Under the pieces are notes generated by a model. The model ran no database searches, was not told where the DNA came from, and worked only from the letters and a program-made list of their open reading frames with translations. The translations under genes were made by a program, and so were the position numbers. Positions 1 through 7,115 of a stretch of 8,152 nt of DNA are shown here, piece by piece. Source of the DNA: Bacteroidales bacterium (GTDB lineage: Bacteria; Bacteroidota; Bacteroidia; Bacteroidales; WRGA01); contig JAITHZ010000082.1 in the NCBI GenBank assembly GCA_031279795.1, forward strand, positions 1 through 8,152, in the 5' to 3' direction. Within the stretch, counting starts at the first letter, position 1, and every line of letters begins with the position of its first letter.

Positions 1-179
1 GAAGAGGGTACAGTAAAAATTAATGAGAAAATTTATCAATTGAAGGTAAAGCTTCAGATTTTGTTACAAACAAATATCCTGACGTTTTACCTTTGTGGAA
101 TTATTTGCTGAACCTGCGCACATAATCCTGTTGATGATGCTATCGGAATGCCAAGAGCGTGTTGAATAGTTTGATATGA
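1..179 (+). pseudogene. Broken 3' end of a gene, possibly a DEDDh (DnaQ-like) 3'-5' exonuclease
   Basis: No single frame is open here, but joining frames gives a coherent protein tail. Bases 1-39 read EEGTVKINEKIYQ; after a change near base 41, bases 42-119 read on through EGKASDFVTNKYPDV and LPLWNYLLNLR; after a change near base 120, bases 121-147 read HNPVDDAIG; after a change near base 148, bases 150-176 read AKSVLNSLI, with TGA at 177-179. Each switch can be explained by a gain or loss of one or two bases, for example one T lost at 40-41 and one A lost at 147-148. The H-x4-D spacing in HNPVDDA resembles the last motif of DEDDh exonucleases (compare the HxALDDA type), so such a nuclease is the best guess, from memory and without a search. 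The reading ends 19 bases before mfd. The neighbouring genes have no frameshifts, which favours real decay over poor sequence, but local sequencing error cannot be excluded. The upstream part is outside the window. Confidence 0.42.
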
Positions 180-198
180 AAATTAATATATAATTGTT

Positions 199-3100
199 GT
201 GTCTATTTTAATCGGAGAATTACAGGATGTTTTCAATAAACATCCACAAACTAAAGCTTTTAACCACATTTTGGCGGAGAAATCCGCAAAAAACATCTTC
301 TTAGAAGGTTTGCACGGGTCGGAAGCAGGGTTTATTTTTACGTCTTCCTATCATCAACTTAAACGGAACTTTTTGATAGTTTTGCAGGATGTTGAAGACG
401 CAGGATATTTTTACAACGATTTAGTGCAACTGAACGGAAACGACAACACGCTGTTTTTTCCTTCGTCATACAGGCGCGCTATCAAATATGGACAGCTCGA
501 CCCAGCCGGAGAAATCCTGCGAACCGAAGTATTGAGTCGGCTGCAACAAACGGACAAACCGATTGTCGTAGTAACCTACCCTGATGCATTGGCCGAAAAG
601 GTGGTTTCGTTTCAGACACTGAAAAAAAACACCTTATCAATTAAAGTTGGCGATTCCATCGAAAATACATTTGTTGCAGACATGTTGCTCGAATTTGGCT
701 TCGAACAGGTAGATTATGTTTACGAACCAGGTCAATTTGCGATACGAGGAAGTATTTTTGATGTTTTTTCGTATGCGCATGAATTTCCATACCGAATTGA
801 TTTTTTTGGCGATTCGGTGGAAAGCATTCGCACATTTGATGTTGAATCCCAACTTTCCAGAAGCAGCCCCGATAAAATCAACCTGATTCCGACCATGCAG
901 GATATGGAAAGCGACAGCGCTTCGTCGCTGCTTGATTTTCTGCCGGAAAATACGGTGATTGCCAGCAGAGACCTGCTTTGGATTATCGAACGGATTGATT
1001 ATCTGCGCCAGGAAGTGGAAATGCATCGGCATGCCGCCGATGAAGAAATGCCAGAAAATCTGTTGAAAAAACTGGTCACAGGCAAACATGTTGCCGAGCG
1101 GATTGTAGATTGCACACTGGTAGAATTTGGCGCAAAATCCAGTCGACTGGCACAGACCAAGATTAGTTTTGAATCGTCGGTTCAACCGTTGTTTCATAAA
1201 AATTTCGAACTGGTAAGCGAAAGTTTCAAAAATTATTTAGACCGCGGTTATCGTATATTCATTCTGAGCGACAGCGAAAAGCAGACAGAACGGATTCAGG
1301 CGATTTTTGACGACCGGAACGAACATCGGCCATTTATCGGCGTAAAGCGAACCATCCACGAAGGGTTTGTCGACAATTCGCTGAAAATATGCTGTTTCAC
1401 CGACCATCAAATTTTTGACCGCTACCACAAGTACAACTTGAAATCCGACAAAGCGCGTTCGGGCAAAATCAGTCTTTCCATCAAGGAACTCAGCCAGTTC
1501 CACACCGGCGACTATGTGGTGCATGTCGACCATGGCATTGGACGTTTTGCCGGACTGGTTCGCTCCGATATTAACGGTAAAATGCAGGAACTAATTAAGT
1601 TACGCTACCTGAACGACGATATTATTTTTGTCAGCATTCATTCGTTACACAAGCTGGCGAAATATCGGGGGAAAGATGGTGAACCGCCGCGTATCAGCAA
1701 GTTAGGCTCCGGCGCATGGGAAAAATTGAAGGAAAATACCAAACGGAAGATCAAGGATATTGCACGGGAATTGATAGCCTTGTACGCTAAACGCAGGGAA
1801 GAAAAAGGGTTTGAATTTTCTCCCGACAGTTATCTCCAGCAGGAACTGGAGGCTTCTTTCATTTATGAAGATACGCCCGACCAGCTGAAGACAACAATTG
1901 ACGTGAAACACGACATGGAACGCGACATGCCAATGGACAGGCTGATTTGCGGCGACGTAGGTTTCGGAAAAACGGAAATAGCTATTCGCGCTGCTTTTAA
2001 GGCGGCGACCGACAGCAAACAGGTGGCTGTTCTGACACCCACCACCGTTTTGGCGCTGCAACACTACAAAACGTTCTCCGACAGACTGAAAGACTTTCCC
2101 TGCAAAATCGCCTATCTCAGTCGTGCCAGAAAACCGTCGGAGATTGCTCAAATTCTCTCCGACTTGAAAGATGGGAAAATTGACATCCTCATCGGGACAC
2201 ATAAAATAATAGGGAAAGATGTTATTTTCAAAGATTTAGGTTTGTTAATTATAGATGAAGAACAAAAATTCGGAGTGTCGGTAAAGGAAAAATTGAAACA
2301 ACGGAAAGTAAATGTCGATACGCTCACCATGACAGCGACTCCGATACCGCGTACGTTGCATTTTTCGTTGCTGGGCGCCCGCGACCTTTCGGTCATCTCG
2401 ACTCCTCCCCCTAACCGTTATCCCATTCAAACCGAAATACACAGGTTTAACGAAGACATTATTCGTGAGGCTATCAACTTCGAAATGAGCCGCAACGGAC
2501 AGGTTTATTTCATTCATAATCGCGTGCAAAATATTGAGGAAATTGCAGGATTGATCCACAGGCTTGTTCCCGATGCACGAATTGCCGTTGGACATGGACA
2601 GATGGAGTCAAATAAATTGGAAAAAACGATTCTTGATTTCATTGATTTTGAGTATGATGTGTTAGTTGCAACGACAATTATTGAATCAGGCGTAGATATT
2701 TCGAATGTAAACACCATTTTTATCAACGATGCTCACCGTTTCGGATTGAGCGACTTGCACCAGTTGCGTGGACGAGTGGGGCGTAGTAACCGGAAAGCAT
2801 TTTGCTATCTGCTGGCTCCACCGTTGAGCGTTTTGCCGAATGAAGCGCGACGACGATTGCAGGCCATCGAAAATTTCTCGGAACTGGGGAGCGGTATCCA
2901 CATTGCCATGCAGGATTTGGACATTCGCGGAGCAGGTAATTTGCTGGGCGCTGAACAAAGCGGATTTATTACCGACCTTGGATACGAAACTTACCAGAAA
3001 ATCCTTACGGAATCTGTTACCGAGCTTAAAAATGAAGAATTTTACAATCTATTAAAAGATAATACATTAGCGGAAGGAGAAAAAGAAAGTGGAGAACAGT

Positions 3101-3561
3101 ATGTATTTGAAACACAGATAGAATCGGATTTGGAACTTTTGTTTCCCGTTACCTATATTCCTAACGATTCTGAACGGATTGCGCTTTACCGCAAGTTGGA
3201 CAATATGGAGGAAGAAGCTGATATCTTGGCATTTATTAGTAACCTGGAAGACCGTTTTGGTAAAATTCCCGCCGAAAGTATAGAACTTATACGTGTTGTA
3301 CGTCTGCGGAGAATTGCAAAAAAATTGGGGATCGAAAAAATTACCCTGAAATCAGGCCGCATGTTTATTTACTTGGTTGCCAATATTAATTCGCCTTATT
3401 ATCAATCGACTGCTTTCGATAAACTCATATCGTTCAGCCAGAAATATCCGCATATTTGTCAGTTCAGGGAATTAAACGGAAAGCGTTCGATCGTCATCCA
3501 ACAGGTGGATACGCTGGAAAAAGCCTGTAACACAGTGATGGAAATAGTGGGTAGTGATTAA
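199..3561 (+). CDS. mfd: Transcription-repair coupling factor Mfd
   Basis: Mfd is an ATP-driven DNA translocase that pushes stalled RNA polymerase off damaged template strands and recruits UvrA for nucleotide excision repair. It acts in the cytoplasm on the nucleoid. The 1120-residue product is near the usual family length (about 1150). In order: an N-terminal UvrB-like module with a degenerate ATP loop (GLHGSEAG, residues 37-44); the CarD-like RNA polymerase interaction domain beginning GDYVVHVDHGIGRF (about 437-450); Walker A GDVGFGKTE (585-593); DEEQ box (686-689); TATPIPRT (712-719); motif V ATTIIESGVDI (824-834); motif VI QLRGRVGR (855-862); TRG motif around QDLDIRGAGNLLG (905-917); and the C-terminal TRCF domain (about 1000-1110). 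The start is GTG at 199. An in-frame TAA at 184-186 leaves little room upstream, and the next in-frame ATG is about 160 codons in, inside the conserved N-terminal module. No Shine-Dalgarno is visible, as is common in Bacteroidota. The gene appears intact. Confidence 0.98.
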   Translation: MSILIGELQDVFNKHPQTKAFNHILAEKSAKNIFLEGLHGSEAGFIFTSSYHQLKRNFLIVLQDVEDAGYFYNDLVQLNGNDNTLFFPSSYRRAIKYGQLDPAGEILRTEVLSRLQQTDKPIVVVTYPDALAEKVVSFQTLKKNTLSIKVGDSIENTFVADMLLEFGFEQVDYVYEPGQFAIRGSIFDVFSYAHEFPYRIDFFGDSVESIRTFDVESQLSRSSPDKINLIPTMQDMESDSASSLLDFLPENTVIASRDLLWIIERIDYLRQEVEMHRHAADEEMPENLLKKLVTGKHVAERIVDCTLVEFGAKSSRLAQTKISFESSVQPLFHKNFELVSESFKNYLDRGYRIFILSDSEKQTERIQAIFDDRNEHRPFIGVKRTIHEGFVDNSLKICCFTDHQIFDRYHKYNLKSDKARSGKISLSIKELSQFHTGDYVVHVDHGIGRFAGLVRSDINGKMQELIKLRYLNDDIIFVSIHSLHKLAKYRGKDGEPPRISKLGSGAWEKLKENTKRKIKDIARELIALYAKRREEKGFEFSPDSYLQQELEASFIYEDTPDQLKTTIDVKHDMERDMPMDRLICGDVGFGKTEIAIRAAFKAATDSKQVAVLTPTTVLALQHYKTFSDRLKDFPCKIAYLSRARKPSEIAQILSDLKDGKIDILIGTHKIIGKDVIFKDLGLLIIDEEQKFGVSVKEKLKQRKVNVDTLTMTATPIPRTLHFSLLGARDLSVISTPPPNRYPIQTEIHRFNEDIIREAINFEMSRNGQVYFIHNRVQNIEEIAGLIHRLVPDARIAVGHGQMESNKLEKTILDFIDFEYDVLVATTIIESGVDISNVNTIFINDAHRFGLSDLHQLRGRVGRSNRKAFCYLLAPPLSVLPNEARRRLQAIENFSELGSGIHIAMQDLDIRGAGNLLGAEQSGFITDLGYETYQKILTESVTELKNEEFYNLLKDNTLAEGEKESGEQYVFETQIESDLELLFPVTYIPNDSERIALYRKLDNMEEEADILAFISNLEDRFGKIPAESIELIRVVRLRRIAKKLGIEKITLKSGRMFIYLVANINSPYYQSTAFDKLISFSQKYPHICQFRELNGKRSIVIQQVDTLEKACNTVMEIVGSD

Positions 3562-3574
3562 TCTAATACAAAAG

Positions 3575-3599
3575 AAGGCCGTTTTTTTAATACGGCCTT
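3575..3599. terminator. GC-rich hairpin between convergent mfd and the HTH gene
   Basis: An 8-bp perfect stem (AAGGCCGT at 3575-3582 with ACGGCCTT at 3592-3599) encloses a 9-base T/A-rich loop. It lies 13 bases after the mfd stop and 23 bases beyond the stop of the minus-strand HTH gene, the expected place for a terminator shared by two convergent genes. Read on the minus strand, the stem is followed by a short T-rich run (CTTTTGTATT). Read on the plus strand there is no T tract, so classic Rho-independent termination is better supported for the minus-strand gene. Its use by mfd is inferred. Confidence 0.65.
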
Positions 3600-3622
3600 G
3601 CTGATGAAATCACAGACAGACA

Positions 3623-4024
3623 TTAGTCTTCTTCCAGTTTTTTATCAATATCGTTATCCAAAACCTTGTCATTACTTTGCAGCAACTGTATTGTTTTGGC
3701 CAAATCTTTCAGCACCTTGTTCAACTCGGTTGTTACGCTGTCAATCCGTTTATGAATTTTGCCTTTGATGTAGAATGGCACCATGTCGTCAACATGCTGG
3801 TCGTGGACGCTCGAAAAAACTTTTCCGTCTTTTTCAAGATCGTCAAACCAATACGAAATAGGAACCGCCAACACTTCTGATACACGTTCCAATACTTCTA
3901 CTTTCATGGACTTGTTTCGAATCATTTGATGCAAACCTTGTTCGGTGATGTTTATTCGCCGACAAAAGTCTTTAATTACAATACCTCTCTTCTCTAATTC
4001 TGGTTTGATTTTGTCGTAATTCAT
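3623..4024 (-). CDS. XRE-family helix-turn-helix DNA-binding protein with C-terminal coiled coil
   Basis: This 133-residue soluble protein is probably a DNA-binding transcriptional regulator. Residues about 4-60 fit a Cro/C1-type HTH: the recognition region is around INITEQGLHQMIRNKSMKVE, followed by a helix (VLERVSEVLAV) and the ISYWF segment often seen after the fifth helix of this fold. Residues about 90-117 (KRIDSVTTELNKVLKDLAKT onward) have hydrophobic residues at heptad spacing and suggest a coiled coil for dimerisation. The tail is rich in D, E and K. No ligand-binding or peptidase domain is present. The ATG start is followed directly by the HTH, and the leader is A/T-rich without a Shine-Dalgarno. 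It stands alone: mfd converges on it, and about 615 bases of A/T-rich DNA separate it from the hyp unit. No toxin or phage gene is adjacent, so its target is unknown; autoregulation is possible but not shown. Confidence 0.85.
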   Translation of the reverse strand: MNYDKIKPELEKRGIVIKDFCRRINITEQGLHQMIRNKSMKVEVLERVSEVLAVPISYWFDDLEKDGKVFSSVHDQHVDDMVPFYIKGKIHKRIDSVTTELNKVLKDLAKTIQLLQSNDKVLDNDIDKKLEED

Positions 4025-4639
4025 ATTTTAAATTATTATTATATGGTTTAATAAAAAAACAACTGCTAAATAAATATTCTAAATGTAATTTTTCGTTTAG
4101 AAATTATATTTCACTTAAGTTCTTGTGTTAAATTTCACATTTTAATTATATTAGTTTTGCTTAATTTCATTGACTATATTAAGAAAAAATGAAACATCTG
4201 CAGCTTAATATTCCAAATAAAATCTTGTATTTAACCTTAGAATGAAGATTAACTTAACAATAATTTCCTGTATTTAGAATCACATTATTTTCCAATACCA
4301 AAATTGCAATATATTTCTAATTCTGCAAAATAAATGGATTAATCTTATTGTATTTTTATAATTAATTAGTAATACTAACTGCAAATTAACACGCTAAGGT
4401 CATTAATTGACATTTTTTTGTGCCGATAAGGAGAAAAAATCGTATTAAAAAAAATGAAATTATCATTTTAAGAAAAAACTTTATTAAGTTTCAGATGTGA
4501 ATTTTTTACTGTTTTTATTTCATTAATTAATTTGTAAAAATCTTGAATTGATAATACAATAAAATAGCTATTCTATTTGCATTTTTTGCATATTTTCTCA
4601 ATGTAAAGTCATTAATTCAAGAAATTGATTTTTTTTGAA
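4025..4639. other. A/T-rich intergenic region without a recognisable gene
   Basis: About 615 bases lie between the start of the HTH gene and the stop of the DUF4491-like gene, both on the minus strand. G+C is very low: 14 of 60 bases in 4201-4260 and 11 of 60 in 4441-4500, against 40 of 60 in the hypD line 6901-6960. All frames are closed by frequent stops; the longest plausible starts give only a few to about 17 codons (for example ATG at 4189). I see no tRNA, rRNA, CRISPR or transposase remnant. It should contain the HTH gene's promoter, but I could not place one with confidence. The 3' end of the hyp unit also falls here. Confidence 0.8.
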
Positions 4640-4644
4640 TTAAT
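4611..4644 (-). repeat. Perfect 10-bp A/T-rich inverted repeat at the 3' end of the hyp unit
   Basis: ATTAATTCAA (4611-4620) and TTGAATTAAT (4635-4644) are exact reverse complements separated by 14 bases. The right arm overlaps the stop codon of the DUF4491-like gene. The position suits a terminator or mRNA 3'-end structure for the leftward transcript. However, the stem has only one G/C pair per arm and no T tract follows on the minus strand, so it may be chance in A/T-rich DNA. Confidence 0.35.
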
Positions 4645-4945
4645 TAACTTTTTTTCGCTTTGGGAACCAACCTTTTTCTACCCGTTTCCTCTGTTCAAAA
4701 AGTTCACCGATACCCCAGAAAGCAGAAAAAGCCGTTACGCCACACAGCGACGAACAGATAATATGACGGACAAGTATTGCTCCAAGCAGCGCAGCAATTC
4801 CCAGTAGCAGAAATACCCACCAGCATTTTACGCCAAAATAATATTCTCCTTTAATGACTAACGGATGGAACAAGCCGATAATCAAAAAAGTAGCCAATCC
4901 GATTACGATTCCTCCCATATTGTAAGTTTCAATAAATTGCAACAT
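4640..4945 (-). CDS. Small membrane protein, DUF4491-like
   Basis: This 101-residue protein of unknown function is predicted to sit in the cytoplasmic membrane. Three hydrophobic stretches are visible: residues about 10-31 (MGGIVIGLATFLIIGLF and on), about 41-60 (CWWVFLLLGIAALLGAILV region) and about 62-82 (HIICSSLCGVTAFSAFWGIG region). They are followed by a conserved-looking cytoplasmic tail, ELFEQRKRVEKGWFP, and a basic end (KRKKVN). The arrangement, the length, and the HPLVIKGEYYFG and GWFP elements match my memory of DUF4491, a small family common in Bacteroidota; this needs a profile search. The ATG at 4943-4945 is used; Met10 is an alternative start that would match shorter family members. 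It lies 31 bases after hypE on the same strand, so it may be cotranscribed with hypCDE, but the family is not known to act in hydrogenase maturation. Confidence 0.82.
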   Translation of the reverse strand: MLQFIETYNMGGIVIGLATFLIIGLFHPLVIKGEYYFGVKCWWVFLLLGIAALLGAILVRHIICSSLCGVTAFSAFWGIGELFEQRKRVEKGWFPKRKKVN

Positions 4946-4976
4946 GTATTTCTAATTTTTATATTTTGTGAAATTT

Positions 4977-6008
4977 TTAACAAATCCTTGGTAATTGATC
5001 GCCATTCAACATGGAAATAATCCGGCGATTTCCATATAATGTTTTCAGGCAAACTTGTGCGTTACCGGCGGAAACAATGTGTCCGATTAGTTTTGCCATT
5101 TTCCCCTCCGGAAATTGATGCAGGAGCGTCAGGGCTTCATCGGCATGCTTTTCGGGCAGAATAATCAGTACAATACCCTCATTAGCAATGTAAAGCGGGT
5201 CAAGTCCCAGTATTTCCGAAGCCGCTTTCACTGGTTCGGGAACAGGTAATGCAGCCTCGTCCAGTTCAATTTCTACGCCAGCTGCAAGCGCAATTTCGTT
5301 TAAGGTAGTCCCTGCACCTCCCCGCGTCGGGTCGCGCAGAACATGAACTTCGTCTATTTTTCCGAGCAAGGCCGAAATCATCCTGTTCAGCGCTTTTGTA
5401 TCACTTTTCAGGCTTGTTTCGAAACCCAGACTTTCCCGCGTCGACAAAATCGTTATGCCATGCACGCCGAGTTCGCCACTGCAAATAACAGCATCACCGA
5501 CTGTAGCGCTGGCTGGAGAGATATGGACGCCTTCGGGAACGACGCCAATGCCACTCGTATTAATGAAAATTTTGTCGCATTTGCCACGCTCCACAACCTT
5601 GGTGTCGCCGGCAACGATGCTGACGCCTGCATTTTCGGCCGCTGTTTGCATTGATGTCACAATTTGTCGCAAATCGTTCAGCGGCATGCCTTCTTCCAAT
5701 ACAAATCCGGCAGTCAGGTAAAGAGGAATGGCGCCGCAGCAAGCCAAATCGTTCACCGTGCCGTTCACTGCCAGGTTACCGATATTGCCTCCAGGAAAAA
5801 ACACCGGAGTGACGACGAAGGTATCGGTCGTGCATGCCATTCTTCCGGCAGCGACCGGAAACACGCAGCCGTCGTGATCTTGTGCCAACAGCGGGTTCTT
5901 GAATGCCGGATAGAACAGTTCGTTTATCAACCGGTGCGACAATCTTCCACCGCTGCCGTGTCCCAGCAGGATACAGTCGGGTTGAGTATAGGGTGTGGGG
6001 CAAATCAT
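4977..6008 (-). CDS. hypE: Hydrogenase maturation factor HypE (carbamoyl dehydratase)
   Basis: HypE takes a carbamoyl group from HypF onto its C-terminal cysteine and uses ATP to dehydrate it to a thiocyanate, the source of the cyanide ligands passed to the iron held by HypC-HypD. It is a cytoplasmic enzyme of the PurM-like ATP-binding family. The 343-residue length is typical. Visible signatures are GHGSGG (16-21), TTDTFVV (60-66), VNGTVNDLA (81-89), VAGDTKVVE (132-140), RDPTRGGAG (225-233) and the diagnostic C-terminal PRIC, with the acceptor Cys343 as the last residue. The ATG start is at 6006-6008, only 13 bases after the hypD stop, and places GHGSGG at its usual distance from the N-terminus. 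Its partner HypF is not in the window and must be encoded elsewhere if the pathway works. No truncation or missing key residue is seen. Confidence 0.98.
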   Translation of the reverse strand: MICPTPYTQPDCILLGHGSGGRLSHRLINELFYPAFKNPLLAQDHDGCVFPVAAGRMACTTDTFVVTPVFFPGGNIGNLAVNGTVNDLACCGAIPLYLTAGFVLEEGMPLNDLRQIVTSMQTAAENAGVSIVAGDTKVVERGKCDKIFINTSGIGVVPEGVHISPASATVGDAVICSGELGVHGITILSTRESLGFETSLKSDTKALNRMISALLGKIDEVHVLRDPTRGGAGTTLNEIALAAGVEIELDEAALPVPEPVKAASEILGLDPLYIANEGIVLIILPEKHADEALTLLHQFPEGKMAKLIGHIVSAGNAQVCLKTLYGNRRIISMLNGDQLPRIC

Positions 6009-6021
6009 ATGTTAAAAATTA

Positions 6022-7110
6022 TTAATTATATTTATAATAAGCTGCGCAAACCCCCTCGTCGGAGACCATCGGCGCTCCAAGCGGATGATCTGGCACGCAG
6101 TCCGAGCCAAAGTAGGAGCAGTCGGCGACTTGCTTTTTTCCTTTCATGATTTCTCCGGCAATACAGCTTTTTTCTCCGTTTTTTTTCGTTTCCGTTTTTC
6201 CGGAAAACGGAAATTTCAGAGCAGCGTTGAAGATTGAAAATTTATCTTTCAACAAAAAACCGCTCGCCGAAATAGTCCCGATACCGCGCCATTCCCGTGT
6301 TGCTGATTCCAAGTATTCGTCCATCAACTGGCGGGCTGGCAGATTTCCTTCTTCGGAAACCGCTCGCCGATATGCATTTTGCACACGTGCGTAGCCTTGT
6401 TCCAATTGATTGATACACAAATAAATTCCGTACAGCAGATCAACCGGTTCGAATCCGGTAATTATTATCGGTCGTTGATACTGTGCCAACAGGCGGTGAT
6501 AAGGGGCATTTCCGGTGACTGTACAAACATGTCCGGCGGCTAAAAAACCGTCAACTAAGTTATCCGGTTGTGATAGAATAGCTTCCATTGCCGGTGGAAC
6601 GGCAAAAAGTGAACACAACAGGGAAAAATTTTTCAATTTGCGGCGACGAGCTTCCTGCAAAGCCATCAAATGTACCGGTGCGGTCGTTTCGAAACCAACA
6701 GCGAAAAACACAATTTCCTTTTCCGGATTGGATGCAGCGAGTTCAACTGCATCCAAGGGCGAATACATCATCCGGACATCAGCGCCTTTGGCTTTCGCTT
6801 GCAATAAATCGCTGCAGCTACCGGGGACGCGCATCATATCGCCAAATGACGCAAATATTACGTCGGGACGAGCTGCCATTTCCAGCGCATGGTCAATAAT
6901 CGCAGTCGGCGTCACGCACACCGGACAGCCCGGACCATGTACCAAGCCAATGGAAGGCGGAAGCATTTCATCTATTCGGTAACGGGCAATGGTATGTGTC
7001 TGTCCTCCACAAATTTCCATGATAGACCATTTACGGGTCGTTTTTCTGCGGATGGCGTAAAGCAAATCTTTTATCCGCCCGTTGTTTCGATAGTCGTCTA
7101 AGTATTGCAT
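6022..7110 (-). CDS. hypD: Hydrogenase maturation factor HypD
   Basis: HypD is the iron-sulfur scaffold that, with HypC, carries the iron while its CN and CO ligands are attached during [NiFe]-hydrogenase maturation. The 362 residues match the family length. Conserved elements are CGGQTH (34-39), GPGCPVC (59-65, Cys62 and Cys65), GFETT (139-143), GHVCTVTG (193-200) and ITGFEPVDLL (217-226). Four C-terminal cysteines (316, 331, 338 and 355) lie in the usual pattern CIAGEI, CSYFG, CVP and EGVCAAYYKY; by analogy with characterised HypD proteins they hold the [4Fe-4S] cluster. A lysine-rich stretch (TETKKNGEK, about 306-314) just before the first of these looks like a lineage-specific loop. The ATG start at 7108-7110 is 5 bases after the hypC stop, suggesting translational coupling. 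All residues expected to be essential are present. Confidence 0.98.
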   Translation of the reverse strand: MQYLDDYRNNGRIKDLLYAIRRKTTRKWSIMEICGGQTHTIARYRIDEMLPPSIGLVHGPGCPVCVTPTAIIDHALEMAARPDVIFASFGDMMRVPGSCSDLLQAKAKGADVRMMYSPLDAVELAASNPEKEIVFFAVGFETTAPVHLMALQEARRRKLKNFSLLCSLFAVPPAMEAILSQPDNLVDGFLAAGHVCTVTGNAPYHRLLAQYQRPIIITGFEPVDLLYGIYLCINQLEQGYARVQNAYRRAVSEEGNLPARQLMDEYLESATREWRGIGTISASGFLLKDKFSIFNAALKFPFSGKTETKKNGEKSCIAGEIMKGKKQVADCSYFGSDCVPDHPLGAPMVSDEGVCAAYYKYN

Positions 7111-7115
7111 ATTTT

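Noticed and set aside
166..173. ATAGTTTG upstream of mfd as a possible -7 promoter box.
   Set aside because: It misses the TA positions of TAnnTTTG and has no TTG at proper spacing. It also falls within the pseudogene tail, so it is not reported as a promoter.
4113..4120. Palindrome ACTTAAGT and nearby repeated ATTTCAC upstream of the HTH gene, considered as an operator.
   Set aside because: It is only 8 bases in A/T-rich DNA, with no second symmetrical copy at operator-like spacing; not distinguishable from chance.
4152..4159. TAGTTTTG, an exact match to the Bacteroidota -7 consensus TAnnTTTG on the plus strand.
   Set aside because: The nearest upstream TTG (4123-4125) is too far away, no gene follows on the plus strand, and such matches are expected by chance in A/T-rich DNA.
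4428..4456. AAGGAG Shine-Dalgarno-like sequence (4428-4433) before an ATG at 4454.
   Set aside because: The spacing is about 20 bases, the frame closes after five codons, and Shine-Dalgarno use is weak in this phylum.
5664..6149. Long plus-strand open frame (161 codons) opposite hypE and hypD.
   Set aside because: It overlaps two clearly real minus-strand genes, spans their junction and shows no recognisable protein features; an antisense shadow. The same holds for the frames at 637-1197 and 1702-2202 opposite mfd and 7495-7995 opposite the ATPase gene.
6257..6370. A 14-base direct repeat (AAACCGCTCGCCGA at 6257-6270 and 6357-6370), exactly 100 bases apart.
   Set aside because: Both copies are within hypD coding sequence, are read in different frames and encode unrelated residues. 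Most likely coincidence.
6443..6459. Perfect tRNA T-arm look-alike (ACCGG-TTCGAAT-CCGGT) on the plus strand.
   Set aside because: It lies inside hypD, where the reverse strand encodes the conserved TGFEPV segment. No matching acceptor stem, anticodon arm or CCA context surrounds it, so no tRNA gene is supported.
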